Origin: RPQK01 sp041946865
GTDB lineage: Bacteria; Acidobacteriota; UBA6911; RPQK01
Direction of reading: 5' to 3'
NCBI GenBank assembly: GCA_041946865.1
Contig: JBHGBF010000095.1
Location: 1 to 17,977, forward strand
Length of the DNA: 17,977 bases
The notes under the pieces were generated by a model. It saw nothing but the letters and a program-made list of their open reading frames with translations, had not been told where the DNA came from and did no database searches. Both the position numbers and the translations under genes were made by a program. Below are positions 1 through 6,968 of this stretch, piece after piece (the stretch's first letter is position 1; each line of letters opens with the position of its first letter).

Positions 1-160
1 AGGTTCAGAGGTTCAGAGGTTCAGAGGTTCAGAGGTTCAAAGGTTCAGAGGTTCAGAGGTTCAGAGGTTCAGAGGTTCAAAGGTTCAGGGGTTCAGAGGT
101 TCAGAGGTTCAAAGGTTCAGAGGTTCAAAGGTTCAGAGGTTCAAAGGTTTCAAGGTTGAG
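1..160. repeat. 8-bp tandem repeat array (GGTTCA minisatellite)
   Basis: At least 18 head-to-tail copies of an 8-bp unit, AGGTTCAG or AGGTTCAA, run in register from base 1 to 144 and then degenerate. The array is cut by the window edge, so its true length is unknown. There are no unique spacers, so it is not a CRISPR. Its reverse complement follows at 165-200, and the two parts can fold on each other. A related island lies at 13795-13966 between hdr genes, which suggests a dispersed repeat family of this genome. Function unknown. Confidence 0.95.
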
Positions 161-184
161 AAGGAACCTTTGAACCCCTGAACC
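130..184 (+). promoter_or_regulatory. Hairpin in the cooS leader
   Basis: GGTTCAGAGGTTCAAAGGTT at 130-149 pairs with AACCTTTGAACCCCTGAACC at 165-184 (one mismatch in 20), with a 15-nt loop. More inverted units (TTGAACC, CTGAACC) continue to 200. The stem ends about 20 nt before the cooS ribosome binding site. If transcribed, it could act on mRNA stability, termination or translation of cooS. There is no U-run after the stem, so it is not a typical intrinsic terminator. It may simply be a by-product of the repeat array. Confidence 0.5.
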
Positions 185-203
185 TTGAACCTCTGAACCC
201 TAC

Positions 204-210
204 GGAGGGA
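204..210 (+). promoter_or_regulatory. Ribosome binding site of cooS
   Basis: GGAGGGA lies 7 nt before the ATG at 218. This is a strong Shine-Dalgarno sequence and fixes the cooS start. Confidence 0.8.
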
Positions 211-217
211 GAAGGTC

Positions 218-2131
218 ATGAACGAGAAGAGCGTGGATCAAGCTTCCTTGCAGATGCTGCAACACGCCGAAAAAGAGCGTCTTGAAACGGCCTGGGACCG
301 TTGGGAAGCCCAGCAGCCTCAGTGCGGCTTCGGCCAGTTAGGTGTCTGTTGCCGAATCTGCAACATGGGACCCTGCCGCATTGATCCGTTCGGGAGAGAG
401 CCCAGGCGCGGCACCTGTGGAGCTGATGCCGATACCATCGTGGCGCGCAACCTGGTGAGAATGGTCGCAGCCGGGGCTGCCGCTCACTCCGATCATGGCC
501 GCGACGTGGCGCACACTCTGATCCTGGCGTCTGAAGGCAAAGGGGGATACCAGATCAAGGATCCCGTAAAGCTGCGGAATGTGGCCAAGGACTTCGGGAT
601 TGCCTCCGACGGTCATTCCGACGCGCAGATCGCCCGTGAGCTGGGAGAGCGCGGATTGGCCATGTTCGGCCGGCAGGAAGGCGCGCTCGACTATATCAAA
701 CGCGCTCCCGAGGCCAGGCGCAACATCTGGCAGAAACTCGGCATCATACCGCGCGGCATTGACCGTGAGATCGTCGAGGTCATGCACCGCACCAACATGG
801 GTGTCGATACCGACTATCGGAATATCCTGATGCAGGGCTTTCGGGCCTCGCTGGCCGACGGCTGGGGTGGATCGATGCTCGCCACCGATTTCCAGGACAT
901 CCTTTTCCGCCAGCCGCAGCCGATCCGGGCGAAGGTGAACCTGGGCGTGCTGAAGAAAGACCAGGTCAACGTCGTGGTCCACGGGCATGAGCCGACTCTG
1001 TCGGAGATGATCGTGGCCGCCAGCCGCGATCCGGAAGTCCTCAAGCTGGCGGCGGAGAAGGGCGCGAAAGGCGTCAATATCGCGGGCATCTGCTGCACGG
1101 CCAACGAGATCCTGATGCGTCACGGAGTCCCCGTCGCGGGGAACTTCCTGCAGCAGGAACTGGCCGTGATTACAGGCGCCGTCGACCTCATGGTGGTCGA
1201 TGTCCAGTGCGTCATGCCGGCGCTCGCCAGTATCACGAATTGCTTCCACACGAAACTGGTCACAACTTCTCCCAAGGCCAAGATGCCCGGTGTCGAGCAT
1301 GTCCAGTTCTCCGAAGAAGAGGCCTTCCGGATCGCCAAAGAGATCTGCATTCGCGCGGTGGAGAACTTCCCGAATCGGAACCTCAAGAAGGTGAACATCC
1401 CGGAAGACGAAACCGAGCTGATCGCCGGCTTCACCACCGAGACGGTCTTCCAGTTTCTCGGAGGGCGCTACCGGTCCACGTTCCGCCCGCTTAACGACGC
1501 GGTCATGGACGGCCGGCTGCGCGGGGCGGTGGGGGTCGTCGGCTGCAACAACCCCAATATCACGCACGATTACGGTCACGTCACCTTGACCAAGGAACTG
1601 CTGAGAAATGACGTTCTTGTCGTTACGAGCGGCTGCTCAGCGATCGGCGATGCCAAGCAGGGCCTGCTGCAGCCGGAAGCGGCGTTCCAGTACGCGGGAG
1701 CAGGACTGCGCGAAGTCTGCGAAACCGTCGGCATCCCGCCGGTACTTCACGTCGGCGCCTGCGTGGACAATTCCCGCATCCTGACGACCCTGGTTTCAAT
1801 CGTCGATGAAGGCGGGCTGGGCAAAGACTTCTCGCAGTTGCCCATCGCTGGTTCGGCACCCGAATGGATGTCCGAGAAAGCGGTCACCATCGGGTTTTAC
1901 TGCGTGGCCAGCGGGCTCCTGACCCACTTCAGCACACCACACCCGGTCCTGGGGAGCTCCGGCGTCACCAGGTTCATTACCGACGAGGTCGAGGGGATCC
2001 TGGGCGGCAGGTTTTTCTTCGAGCCTGATCCGATTAAAGCGGCAGGGACGATCCTTAATCATCTCGACCGGAAACGGGCCGAGTTAAAATTGAAGCCGGT
2101 GATGAACAAACCGCTGGCCGTGTCGGTTTGA
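218..2131 (+). CDS. cooS: Anaerobic Ni-CO dehydrogenase catalytic subunit CooS
   Basis: This cytoplasmic enzyme interconverts CO and CO2 with ferredoxin-type carriers. The 637 residues match the usual CooS length. The N-terminal cysteines C36, C44, C45, C48, C53 and C67 fit the spacing of the D- and B-cluster ligands. Residues expected to hold the Ni-4Fe-5S C-cluster are all present: H257 in VHGHEP, C292/C293 in GICCTANE, C331 in VQCVMP, C443 in GCNNP, C473 in SGCSA and C515 in GACVDNSR. The catalytic lysine candidate is K554 in SEKAVTIG. It should work as a homodimer. It is the first gene of a likely operon with DUF3786, cooC and folC. No acetyl-CoA synthase genes are next to it, so whether it serves CO2 fixation or CO oxidation cannot be decided here. 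Confidence 0.97.
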   Translation: MNEKSVDQASLQMLQHAEKERLETAWDRWEAQQPQCGFGQLGVCCRICNMGPCRIDPFGREPRRGTCGADADTIVARNLVRMVAAGAAAHSDHGRDVAHTLILASEGKGGYQIKDPVKLRNVAKDFGIASDGHSDAQIARELGERGLAMFGRQEGALDYIKRAPEARRNIWQKLGIIPRGIDREIVEVMHRTNMGVDTDYRNILMQGFRASLADGWGGSMLATDFQDILFRQPQPIRAKVNLGVLKKDQVNVVVHGHEPTLSEMIVAASRDPEVLKLAAEKGAKGVNIAGICCTANEILMRHGVPVAGNFLQQELAVITGAVDLMVVDVQCVMPALASITNCFHTKLVTTSPKAKMPGVEHVQFSEEEAFRIAKEICIRAVENFPNRNLKKVNIPEDETELIAGFTTETVFQFLGGRYRSTFRPLNDAVMDGRLRGAVGVVGCNNPNITHDYGHVTLTKELLRNDVLVVTSGCSAIGDAKQGLLQPEAAFQYAGAGLREVCETVGIPPVLHVGACVDNSRILTTLVSIVDEGGLGKDFSQLPIAGSAPEWMSEKAVTIGFYCVASGLLTHFSTPHPVLGSSGVTRFITDEVEGILGGRFFFEPDPIKAAGTILNHLDRKRAELKLKPVMNKPLAVSV

Positions 2132-2251
2132 CCGCGGATCGGCGCAGAGACAACCCGCGGATCTGCGCGAAGATCCTCGGATTGACCCGCGCGAATCCGC
2201 GGGTTGTTTCCGCGAAGATCCGCGGGTCGTTTTCGCGAGGATCTGCGGCAG
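2132..2251. repeat. Degenerate palindromic repeats between cooS and DUF3786
   Basis: This 120-bp gap is filled with variants of CGCGAAGATCCGCGGGT, starting near 2167, 2190, 2211 and 2234. A perfect 13-bp inverted repeat, ACAACCCGCGGAT at 2150-2162 and ATCCGCGGGTTGT at 2195-2207, can form a hairpin between the two genes. This could modulate mRNA processing or partial termination after cooS, or be a selfish REP-like repeat. No clear promoter was seen. Confidence 0.7.
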
Positions 2252-2893
2252 ATGAAACCAAATCAGAAATGGACCGAGAGTCTGGAGCCCCAGATAAACG
2301 AGGCACGTGAAAAGCTTCGTCAACGAGATCCGGCGACAGTGGCCGCTGATTCCGGAGTCGTCTTGACTGAGGACAACTCCCGGTTTGAAATCCCTTTCTT
2401 CGGTGAGGCCTACACGGTTTCCTGGCCCGACTTGGAGGTGTCCAAGCCGAACGGAGAGATCTGCTCAAACCTGGATCAGGCCTTTATCCTCCAGTACCTG
2501 CTGATAGCCGACGGAGCTCCTTCGGCTGATTCCTGGGTCTCGCTCGGCGGGCTTCCGAACGGCAGTTTTTACGAACAGGCGTACCAGGGGTACTCCGGGA
2601 ACCTGCTGGCTCGCACCTTTCGAGGCCGCCCGGCTGATTTGAAACGGGCGGCCGAGGCGGCCGGGGGGGAACCGCTGGCGCTCGGAGACATCTCTTATCG
2701 TTACTTGGCTCTCCCTCGCATCCCCCTGGCCCTGGTTTACTGGTCAGGCGGCGATGAATTCCCTGACTCGGCGCAGATTCTGTTCGATCAATCGGCATCT
2801 CACTACCACCACCTCGAAATGCTGGCGCATTTGGGTTCCCTGCTTTGCCAGAAGGTGATTGCGGCGGCCAAGGTGGAGGCGTCAAGCAAATGA
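2252..2893 (+). CDS. DUF3786 domain protein, CODH-linked
   Basis: I recognise this 213-residue protein as a DUF3786 family member, whose genes often sit beside CO dehydrogenase or corrinoid/Fe-S genes; its biochemical function is not established. Visible traits are a mid-protein SWVSLGGLPNGSFY segment, a GGDEFPDSAQILFD stretch and an ASHYHH histidine-rich motif near the C-terminus. There is no signal peptide or membrane segment. The ATG at 2252 is preceded by GAGG (2237-2240). An upstream TTG at 2204 would add 16 residues, but those are encoded by the intergenic repeats, so I reject it. Its stop overlaps the cooC start (ATGA), which implies translational coupling. A role in CODH maturation or metal handling is inference from position. 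Confidence 0.85.
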   Translation: MKPNQKWTESLEPQINEAREKLRQRDPATVAADSGVVLTEDNSRFEIPFFGEAYTVSWPDLEVSKPNGEICSNLDQAFILQYLLIADGAPSADSWVSLGGLPNGSFYEQAYQGYSGNLLARTFRGRPADLKRAAEAAGGEPLALGDISYRYLALPRIPLALVYWSGGDEFPDSAQILFDQSASHYHHLEMLAHLGSLLCQKVIAAAKVEASSK

Positions 2894-3627
2894 AAATCGC
2901 CGTGACCGGGAAGGGAGGCGTGGGCAAGACCACCTTGACGGCGCTGCTGGCCCGCGCTGCCGTGGACGGCAATCGAAGGGTCTACGTCATTGACGCCGAT
3001 CCGAACCCCAATCTCGCTTTCGCCCTCAACCTGCCCGAGACCCCGACCCCTTTGATCGAGCTGAAAAGCCTGCTGCTTGAACGATTAGGCGCCCTGGACT
3101 CCTTCTTTCGACTGAATCCGAAAGTTGACGACATCCCTGAGCAGTTTGCGGTTGAGCGGGACGGGGTGCGGCTCCTGGTGCTAGGCGGTGTCCGCCAGGG
3201 GGGCTCCGGTTGCGCCTGCCCGGAAAACACCTTCCTGAAAAGCCTGCTGCAACACCTCATGCTTGAGCGCCAGGAGTGGATTTTTGTTGACTTCGAAGCC
3301 GGTTTGGAGCACCTGGGGCGAGCGACCGCGCGAGGCGTGGACGCGCTGTTGGTCGTTGTGAATCCGGATCGGGCTTCGGTGGAGACCGCGCTGCGAATTG
3401 AACGGCTGGCGAAACAAATCGGCATCAGGCGGATCCATGCGATCGGCAACAAGGTGGAGGATGACGCTGAAGTTGACTGGCTGCGCGCCGGCCTGCCCGG
3501 GATCGACTTCCTGGGGTCTCTTCCGGAGAGCGCTCTGCTCCGGCGGGCGGTGCGCACAGGCTCGAGCATAGCCGATCCCGAGCTGACCGCGCGGGTGAAG
3601 CCGATCCTGCAGGCGTTGGAGCGGTAG
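2890..3627 (+). CDS. cooC: CO dehydrogenase maturation ATPase CooC
   Basis: This 245-residue MinD/NifH-type P-loop ATPase helps insert nickel into the CODH C-cluster. The deviant Walker A motif GKGGVGKTT is at residues 7-15 and the switch aspartates are in DADPNP (35-40). The CxC motif that binds metal at the CooC dimer interface is CAC at 108-110. A hydrophobic Walker B-like strand, IFVDFEAG, lies near 131-138. The start is the ATG inside the ATGA overlap with the DUF3786 gene. An in-frame upstream start at 2845 would add 15 residues without family support. folC follows after 16 bp. Confidence 0.95.
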   Translation: MKIAVTGKGGVGKTTLTALLARAAVDGNRRVYVIDADPNPNLAFALNLPETPTPLIELKSLLLERLGALDSFFRLNPKVDDIPEQFAVERDGVRLLVLGGVRQGGSGCACPENTFLKSLLQHLMLERQEWIFVDFEAGLEHLGRATARGVDALLVVVNPDRASVETALRIERLAKQIGIRRIHAIGNKVEDDAEVDWLRAGLPGIDFLGSLPESALLRRAVRTGSSIADPELTARVKPILQALER

Positions 3628-3643
3628 TTTTTACAGAACGACC

Positions 3644-4912
3644 ATGCTCTACGCCGAATGCATCGACTACCTTAACAGCCTGGGCGGCGCTATCCCGGTG
3701 GCCAAATCGGGCCTGGATAACATGCGTGCGATCTTGCACGCTCTCGGTCAGCCACAGCGCCGGTATCCCTCGGTCCTGATCGCCGGCACCAACGGCAAAG
3801 GCTCCGTGGCCACGTTTCTCAGCTCCATCCTGGTTTCGGCCGGCCTTCACACGGGGCTTTATACCTCGCCTCACCTCGTCAGCCCCGACGAGCGAATAGC
3901 CGTTGACGGACGGAAGGTCACCCGTGAAGGGTTTGCCAATTGCGTCTCCAGAACGGCAGAAGCAATCCGCACGCTCAGTCTCCCGTGCCATCCTGCTTTC
4001 TTTGAGACTCTGACGTCCGCCGCCCTTCTCCATTTCGCGGAAGCGCATGTCGGCATCGCCGTGGTTGAGGCGGGCATGGGAGGACGGACCGACAGCACTA
4101 ATATCGTTGAACCGGTCCTTTCAGTGATTACGCCGGTTTCGATCGACCACCAGCAGTATCTTGGCCGATCGCTCGAGGAAATCGCGTACCAGAAAGCGGG
4201 GATTATCCACCGGCACGGAACGGCGATCAGCGCCCCGCAGCGGCCCGAGGTGGCAGCGATCCTGGAGCAGGAGGCGACTGATCAGGAGGTTGTTCTCTCT
4301 TACGCGAACGAAGCGGGCGCGGTGATAACCGACTGCACAGACGGCCGGTACCGCTTCAGCTTTCGAGATCAGAGCTTCGAGCCCGCCCTCTTGGGCCGGC
4401 ACCAGGTCGGCAACGCCGTCCTGGCACTCTGTGCTGCCGGCATCCTTGCCGAGATGGGATACCCGATCCCGCCCGCTGCCCTGATCGAAGGTGTCAATCG
4501 GGCCTTCATTCCCGGCAGGATTCAAAGGATCGGCGACAACCCGGCCGTCTTCGTGGACGGCGCGCATAACGACGAAGCGCTGGCGAAACTGGTCGATTTC
4601 GTCTGCGAGCACACCCGGAGACCGCGCGCGCTGGTATTCGCCTTAATGGCAGACAAGCACCTCTTCTCGTCGCCGGGTCGTCTGGAGCAATGCTTCGATG
4701 CGATTTACCTGACCCGCCCGTCCTGCAAGCGAGCTGCGACCCGCGAGCAGTTGCTCAGCCGCTTTCCTGAGGGAATCTGGATCGACAGTCCCTTTGAAGC
4801 AGTAAAGATCGCGAGACGGCGCGTTGAAACGGTAGTGATCACCGGCTCTCTCTACCTTGTCGGCGAAATCCTCGGCTCGGGCTCAGGACCAGACAGGCAG
4901 GAGGATTACTAA
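3644..4912 (+). CDS. folC: Bifunctional dihydrofolate/folylpolyglutamate synthase FolC
   Basis: This Mur-ligase-family enzyme adds glutamate to dihydropteroate and extends folate polyglutamate tails, using ATP. Its 422 residues match the family. The P-loop GTNGKGSV is near residues 48-55. EAGMGGRTDSTN, the SIDHQQYLG segment and YQKAGII (probable carbamylated or active lysine region) follow in the usual order, and the C-terminal domain carries FVDGAHN. It lies 16 bp after cooC on the same strand and so is probably cotranscribed. This makes sense because polyglutamylated tetrahydrofolate is the one-carbon carrier of MetFV in the convergent operon. The Shine-Dalgarno is weak. Confidence 0.95.
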   Translation: MLYAECIDYLNSLGGAIPVAKSGLDNMRAILHALGQPQRRYPSVLIAGTNGKGSVATFLSSILVSAGLHTGLYTSPHLVSPDERIAVDGRKVTREGFANCVSRTAEAIRTLSLPCHPAFFETLTSAALLHFAEAHVGIAVVEAGMGGRTDSTNIVEPVLSVITPVSIDHQQYLGRSLEEIAYQKAGIIHRHGTAISAPQRPEVAAILEQEATDQEVVLSYANEAGAVITDCTDGRYRFSFRDQSFEPALLGRHQVGNAVLALCAAGILAEMGYPIPPAALIEGVNRAFIPGRIQRIGDNPAVFVDGAHNDEALAKLVDFVCEHTRRPRALVFALMADKHLFSSPGRLEQCFDAIYLTRPSCKRAATREQLLSRFPEGIWIDSPFEAVKIARRRVETVVITGSLYLVGEILGSGSGPDRQEDY

Positions 4913-4917
4913 GGCAC

Positions 4918-5502
4918 TCAGGCGGAGAGTGGACGGAAAACATCCGAAAGGTCAAGGCGGAAGTCGGGCAGCAATTGAGAGACGAGAGTTTCTTCGGCAT
5001 GGAAGGTCCGGCTTAGCCGAAGCTCGGCTTGCTCACGAATCAGCATCTGGACGCTGCCCTTCAGGTCTACGATCCAATATTCTCGGACCCCGTACCGCGA
5101 ATAAAGCTTGCGCTTGATCTCCGTGTCCCGGGAAGGGTCCGATTCCGAAAGTACTTCGACAATCAGATCCGGCGGGCCGGCGACGTAGAGCTGTTCAATG
5201 ATCGCCAATCGTTTCTTCGCGATGAACAGGATATCAGGTTGGACAACGTCGTATTCAGACAGCTTCACGTCGCAGGGAGCCGGAATCACTTCTCCGAGAT
5301 CGTGCTTGTGCACATGCCTTGAAAGTACGTTCAGGACTCGTGCGGCGACAATCTGATGGAACGGGCGGGGCGCGGGAACCATGTAGAAGTCTCCATCGAT
5401 GAGCTCATACGACAAGCCTTCAGGGAGGTGAGTGTAATCCGTATACGTAAAGCGGAGGTCGGGCTTTTCAGCCTCCATGCCGCCATTATACCAAGGATTC
5501 AC
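4918..5502 (-). CDS. Uma2-family (DUF820) PD-(D/E)xK nuclease-like protein
   Basis: This 194-residue protein matches the Uma2/DUF820 family, a restriction-endonuclease fold of mostly unknown role and very abundant in cyanobacteria and other large genomes. Visible family motifs are YELIDGD (32-38), QPDILF (88-93, with the PD aspartate D90), DLIVEVLS (112-119, E116) and RDTEIKRKLYSRYGVREYWIVD around 125-146, where K130 or K132 may complete the site. The longest frame starts with GTG at 5502, overlapping the hdrCB stop (GTGA). An ATG at 5478 is an equally good start and fits the family N-terminus. It has no evident link to acetogenesis and may be a passenger at the operon end. It ends 5 bp from the convergent folC stop. 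Confidence 0.85.
   Translation of the reverse strand: MNPWYNGGMEAEKPDLRFTYTDYTHLPEGLSYELIDGDFYMVPAPRPFHQIVAARVLNVLSRHVHKHDLGEVIPAPCDVKLSEYDVVQPDILFIAKKRLAIIEQLYVAGPPDLIVEVLSESDPSRDTEIKRKLYSRYGVREYWIVDLKGSVQMLIREQAELRLSRTFHAEETLVSQLLPDFRLDLSDVFRPLSA
5485..5493 (-). promoter_or_regulatory. Possible extended -10 promoter of the Uma2 gene
   Basis: On the minus strand TGGTATAAT (TGn plus a perfect TATAAT) ends 6 nt before the ATG at 5478. A start at the usual distance would fall on or beside that ATG and give a nearly leaderless transcript. No good -35 is visible about 17 bp upstream. The match is suggestive only. Confidence 0.3.
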
Positions 5503-6932
5503 ATCAGCCCCTTGCCCTTCAAAAACGGCCGTGGGTCAGTCAAGTTCTTGTGCAGTGCGGTGGCCTTCTCCGGCAGACCGAGCGCAAGGGCGAGCAGCTG
5601 AGTGAAGTAAAAGACCGGCGTCCTCTCGGACAGTTTCATCTGGAACTGCCTTGCGTCCAGGTTTGCATGACAGAGCGGACAGGCGACCGCAATCGCTTCC
5701 GCGCCCGCCTTGCGCGCCTGCTCGATCAGCTCGCGGCTGAGCTTCAACGCAATGTCCGGGCGGGTGAGCGAATGCGAACCGCCGCAGCAGGAAGTCTTGT
5801 AGGACCAGTCCCTTACTTCCAACCCGGTTGCCCGCAGCAAATGATCCATCTCGGTCGGATTTTCGTGATGACTGGCCTGGACGACTTCCGGAGGCCGGGT
5901 GAGCAGACAGCCGTAATAGCAGGCGACACGCAGGCCCTTCAACGGGCGCTTGACTTTCCCTGCCAGCTTTTCTGGTCCGGTATGTCGCTGGATGGTCTGA
6001 AGCAAGCTGCTCACCTGGACCGTGTCCTGGTAGCGATCGCCGTTCGCCTTTTCCAGCCGATCCCTGATTTGCGGCGACTGGCGGATCTCGTGCTGGACGG
6101 TCTTGTGGCGGTTGAAGCACGAAGCGCAGGGCATCGTGACTTCGGTGAACCCGCTTTGCTCGACGATCTGAAGATTCCGGAGAGGCAGTTGCAGCGCCGC
6201 GAGCGGATCAGCCCGGTGAGCGGCAGTGCTTCCGCAGCAGAGCCAGTTGCGAGGTTCGACGAGAGCTATGCCCAGGGCTTTGCACACTCCTCTCGCGGAG
6301 GCGTCGAATTCAGCGGCCGTGGAGTGGAGCGAGCATCCGGGATAGTAAGCGACAGCGCCGGCCGGGTGCGGTTGCGGCTTGATCTTCCCGCGACGCCGGG
6401 TGGGGCTGGGCATGAACGCAAGCTTGTGGCGACGAAGCATCTTGGTCGCCAGATCCATGTCATCCATCAACTTGCCTGTCCGGAGCTTCAGCTCTCCCAT
6501 CAGGCCCAACTCGTACGCGCGCCCCCAAAGACGCACCTGGCGCATGAACGCCTGGTTGAAGACTGCCACCTCGGGGACCTCGGCTTTTATCCCTTGACTC
6601 CGGGCCTCACGAGTCAGGAATTCCATGATTGCCGTGATGTTCAAACCCTGCGGGCAACGGGTGCTGCACGTCTGACAGGAGGCACAGAGCCATGGGGTCT
6701 CGGAGCGAAGAGCAATGCTCTCCTCACCCAGCTGGAGGGCGCGCATGATCTGATGCGGTTGCCAGTCGAAAAACTCCCCGACGGGACAGCCGCTCGTGCA
6801 CTTGACGCACTGGTAACAGAGGTAAACGTTCTGTCCCAGTTCTTCCCTGACCCGCCGGGCTAATCGACCGCTAATCCCGATAAGCTCGCCGGCCGGTGTT
6901 TGCTTTGGTTCCATAAGCCCTCGATCCTTCAT
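5499..6932 (-). CDS. hdrCB: Fused heterodisulfide reductase subunits HdrC-HdrB
   Basis: This 477-residue Fe-S protein joins an HdrC-like N-terminus to an HdrB-like C-terminus. HdrC part: two [4Fe-4S] motifs, C39/C42/C45/C49 and C83/C86/C89/C93. HdrB part: two cysteine-rich CCG domains, with C200, C232-C233 and C269/C272 in the first and C342, C382-C383 and C418/C421 in the second. CCG domains in HdrB hold noncubane clusters. In Moorella hdrB and hdrC are separate genes of the metFV-hdrABC-mvhD complex; here they are one chain. Its job is probably electron transfer between HdrA and MetFV or another acceptor. The ATG at 6932 has AAAGGA (plus coordinates 6939-6944) 6 nt upstream. A second in-frame ATG at 6914 is possible. 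metF ends 17 bp upstream. Confidence 0.92.
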   Translation of the reverse strand: MKDRGLMEPKQTPAGELIGISGRLARRVREELGQNVYLCYQCVKCTSGCPVGEFFDWQPHQIMRALQLGEESIALRSETPWLCASCQTCSTRCPQGLNITAIMEFLTREARSQGIKAEVPEVAVFNQAFMRQVRLWGRAYELGLMGELKLRTGKLMDDMDLATKMLRRHKLAFMPSPTRRRGKIKPQPHPAGAVAYYPGCSLHSTAAEFDASARGVCKALGIALVEPRNWLCCGSTAAHRADPLAALQLPLRNLQIVEQSGFTEVTMPCASCFNRHKTVQHEIRQSPQIRDRLEKANGDRYQDTVQVSSLLQTIQRHTGPEKLAGKVKRPLKGLRVACYYGCLLTRPPEVVQASHHENPTEMDHLLRATGLEVRDWSYKTSCCGGSHSLTRPDIALKLSRELIEQARKAGAEAIAVACPLCHANLDARQFQMKLSERTPVFYFTQLLALALGLPEKATALHKNLTDPRPFLKGKGLM

Positions 6933-6968
6933 CCTTCATCCTTTGTTCTTCATCCTTCATCCTTTGTT
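6930..6968. repeat. Direct repeat at the metF/hdrCB junction
   Basis: CATCCTTCATCCTTTGTT occurs at 6930-6947 and again at 6951-6968 (21-bp period); a 17-bp copy is at 9113-9129. On the coding strand the unit reads as a Shine-Dalgarno-like AAAGGA, 6 nt, then ATG. The copies supply the last four residues of MetF (KDEG) plus its stop, and also the binding site and start codon of hdrCB. Confidence 0.85.

Noticed and set aside
1..200. CRISPR array
   Set aside because: The unit is only 8 bp, with no spacers and no cas genes.
338..1579. 413-residue frame antisense to cooS
   Set aside because: Shadow of the GC-rich codon pattern of cooS, which has full family evidence; no recognisable domain.
5550..6863. 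437-residue frame antisense to hdrCB
   Set aside because: The HdrCB frame holds all cluster cysteines; this one shows no domain.
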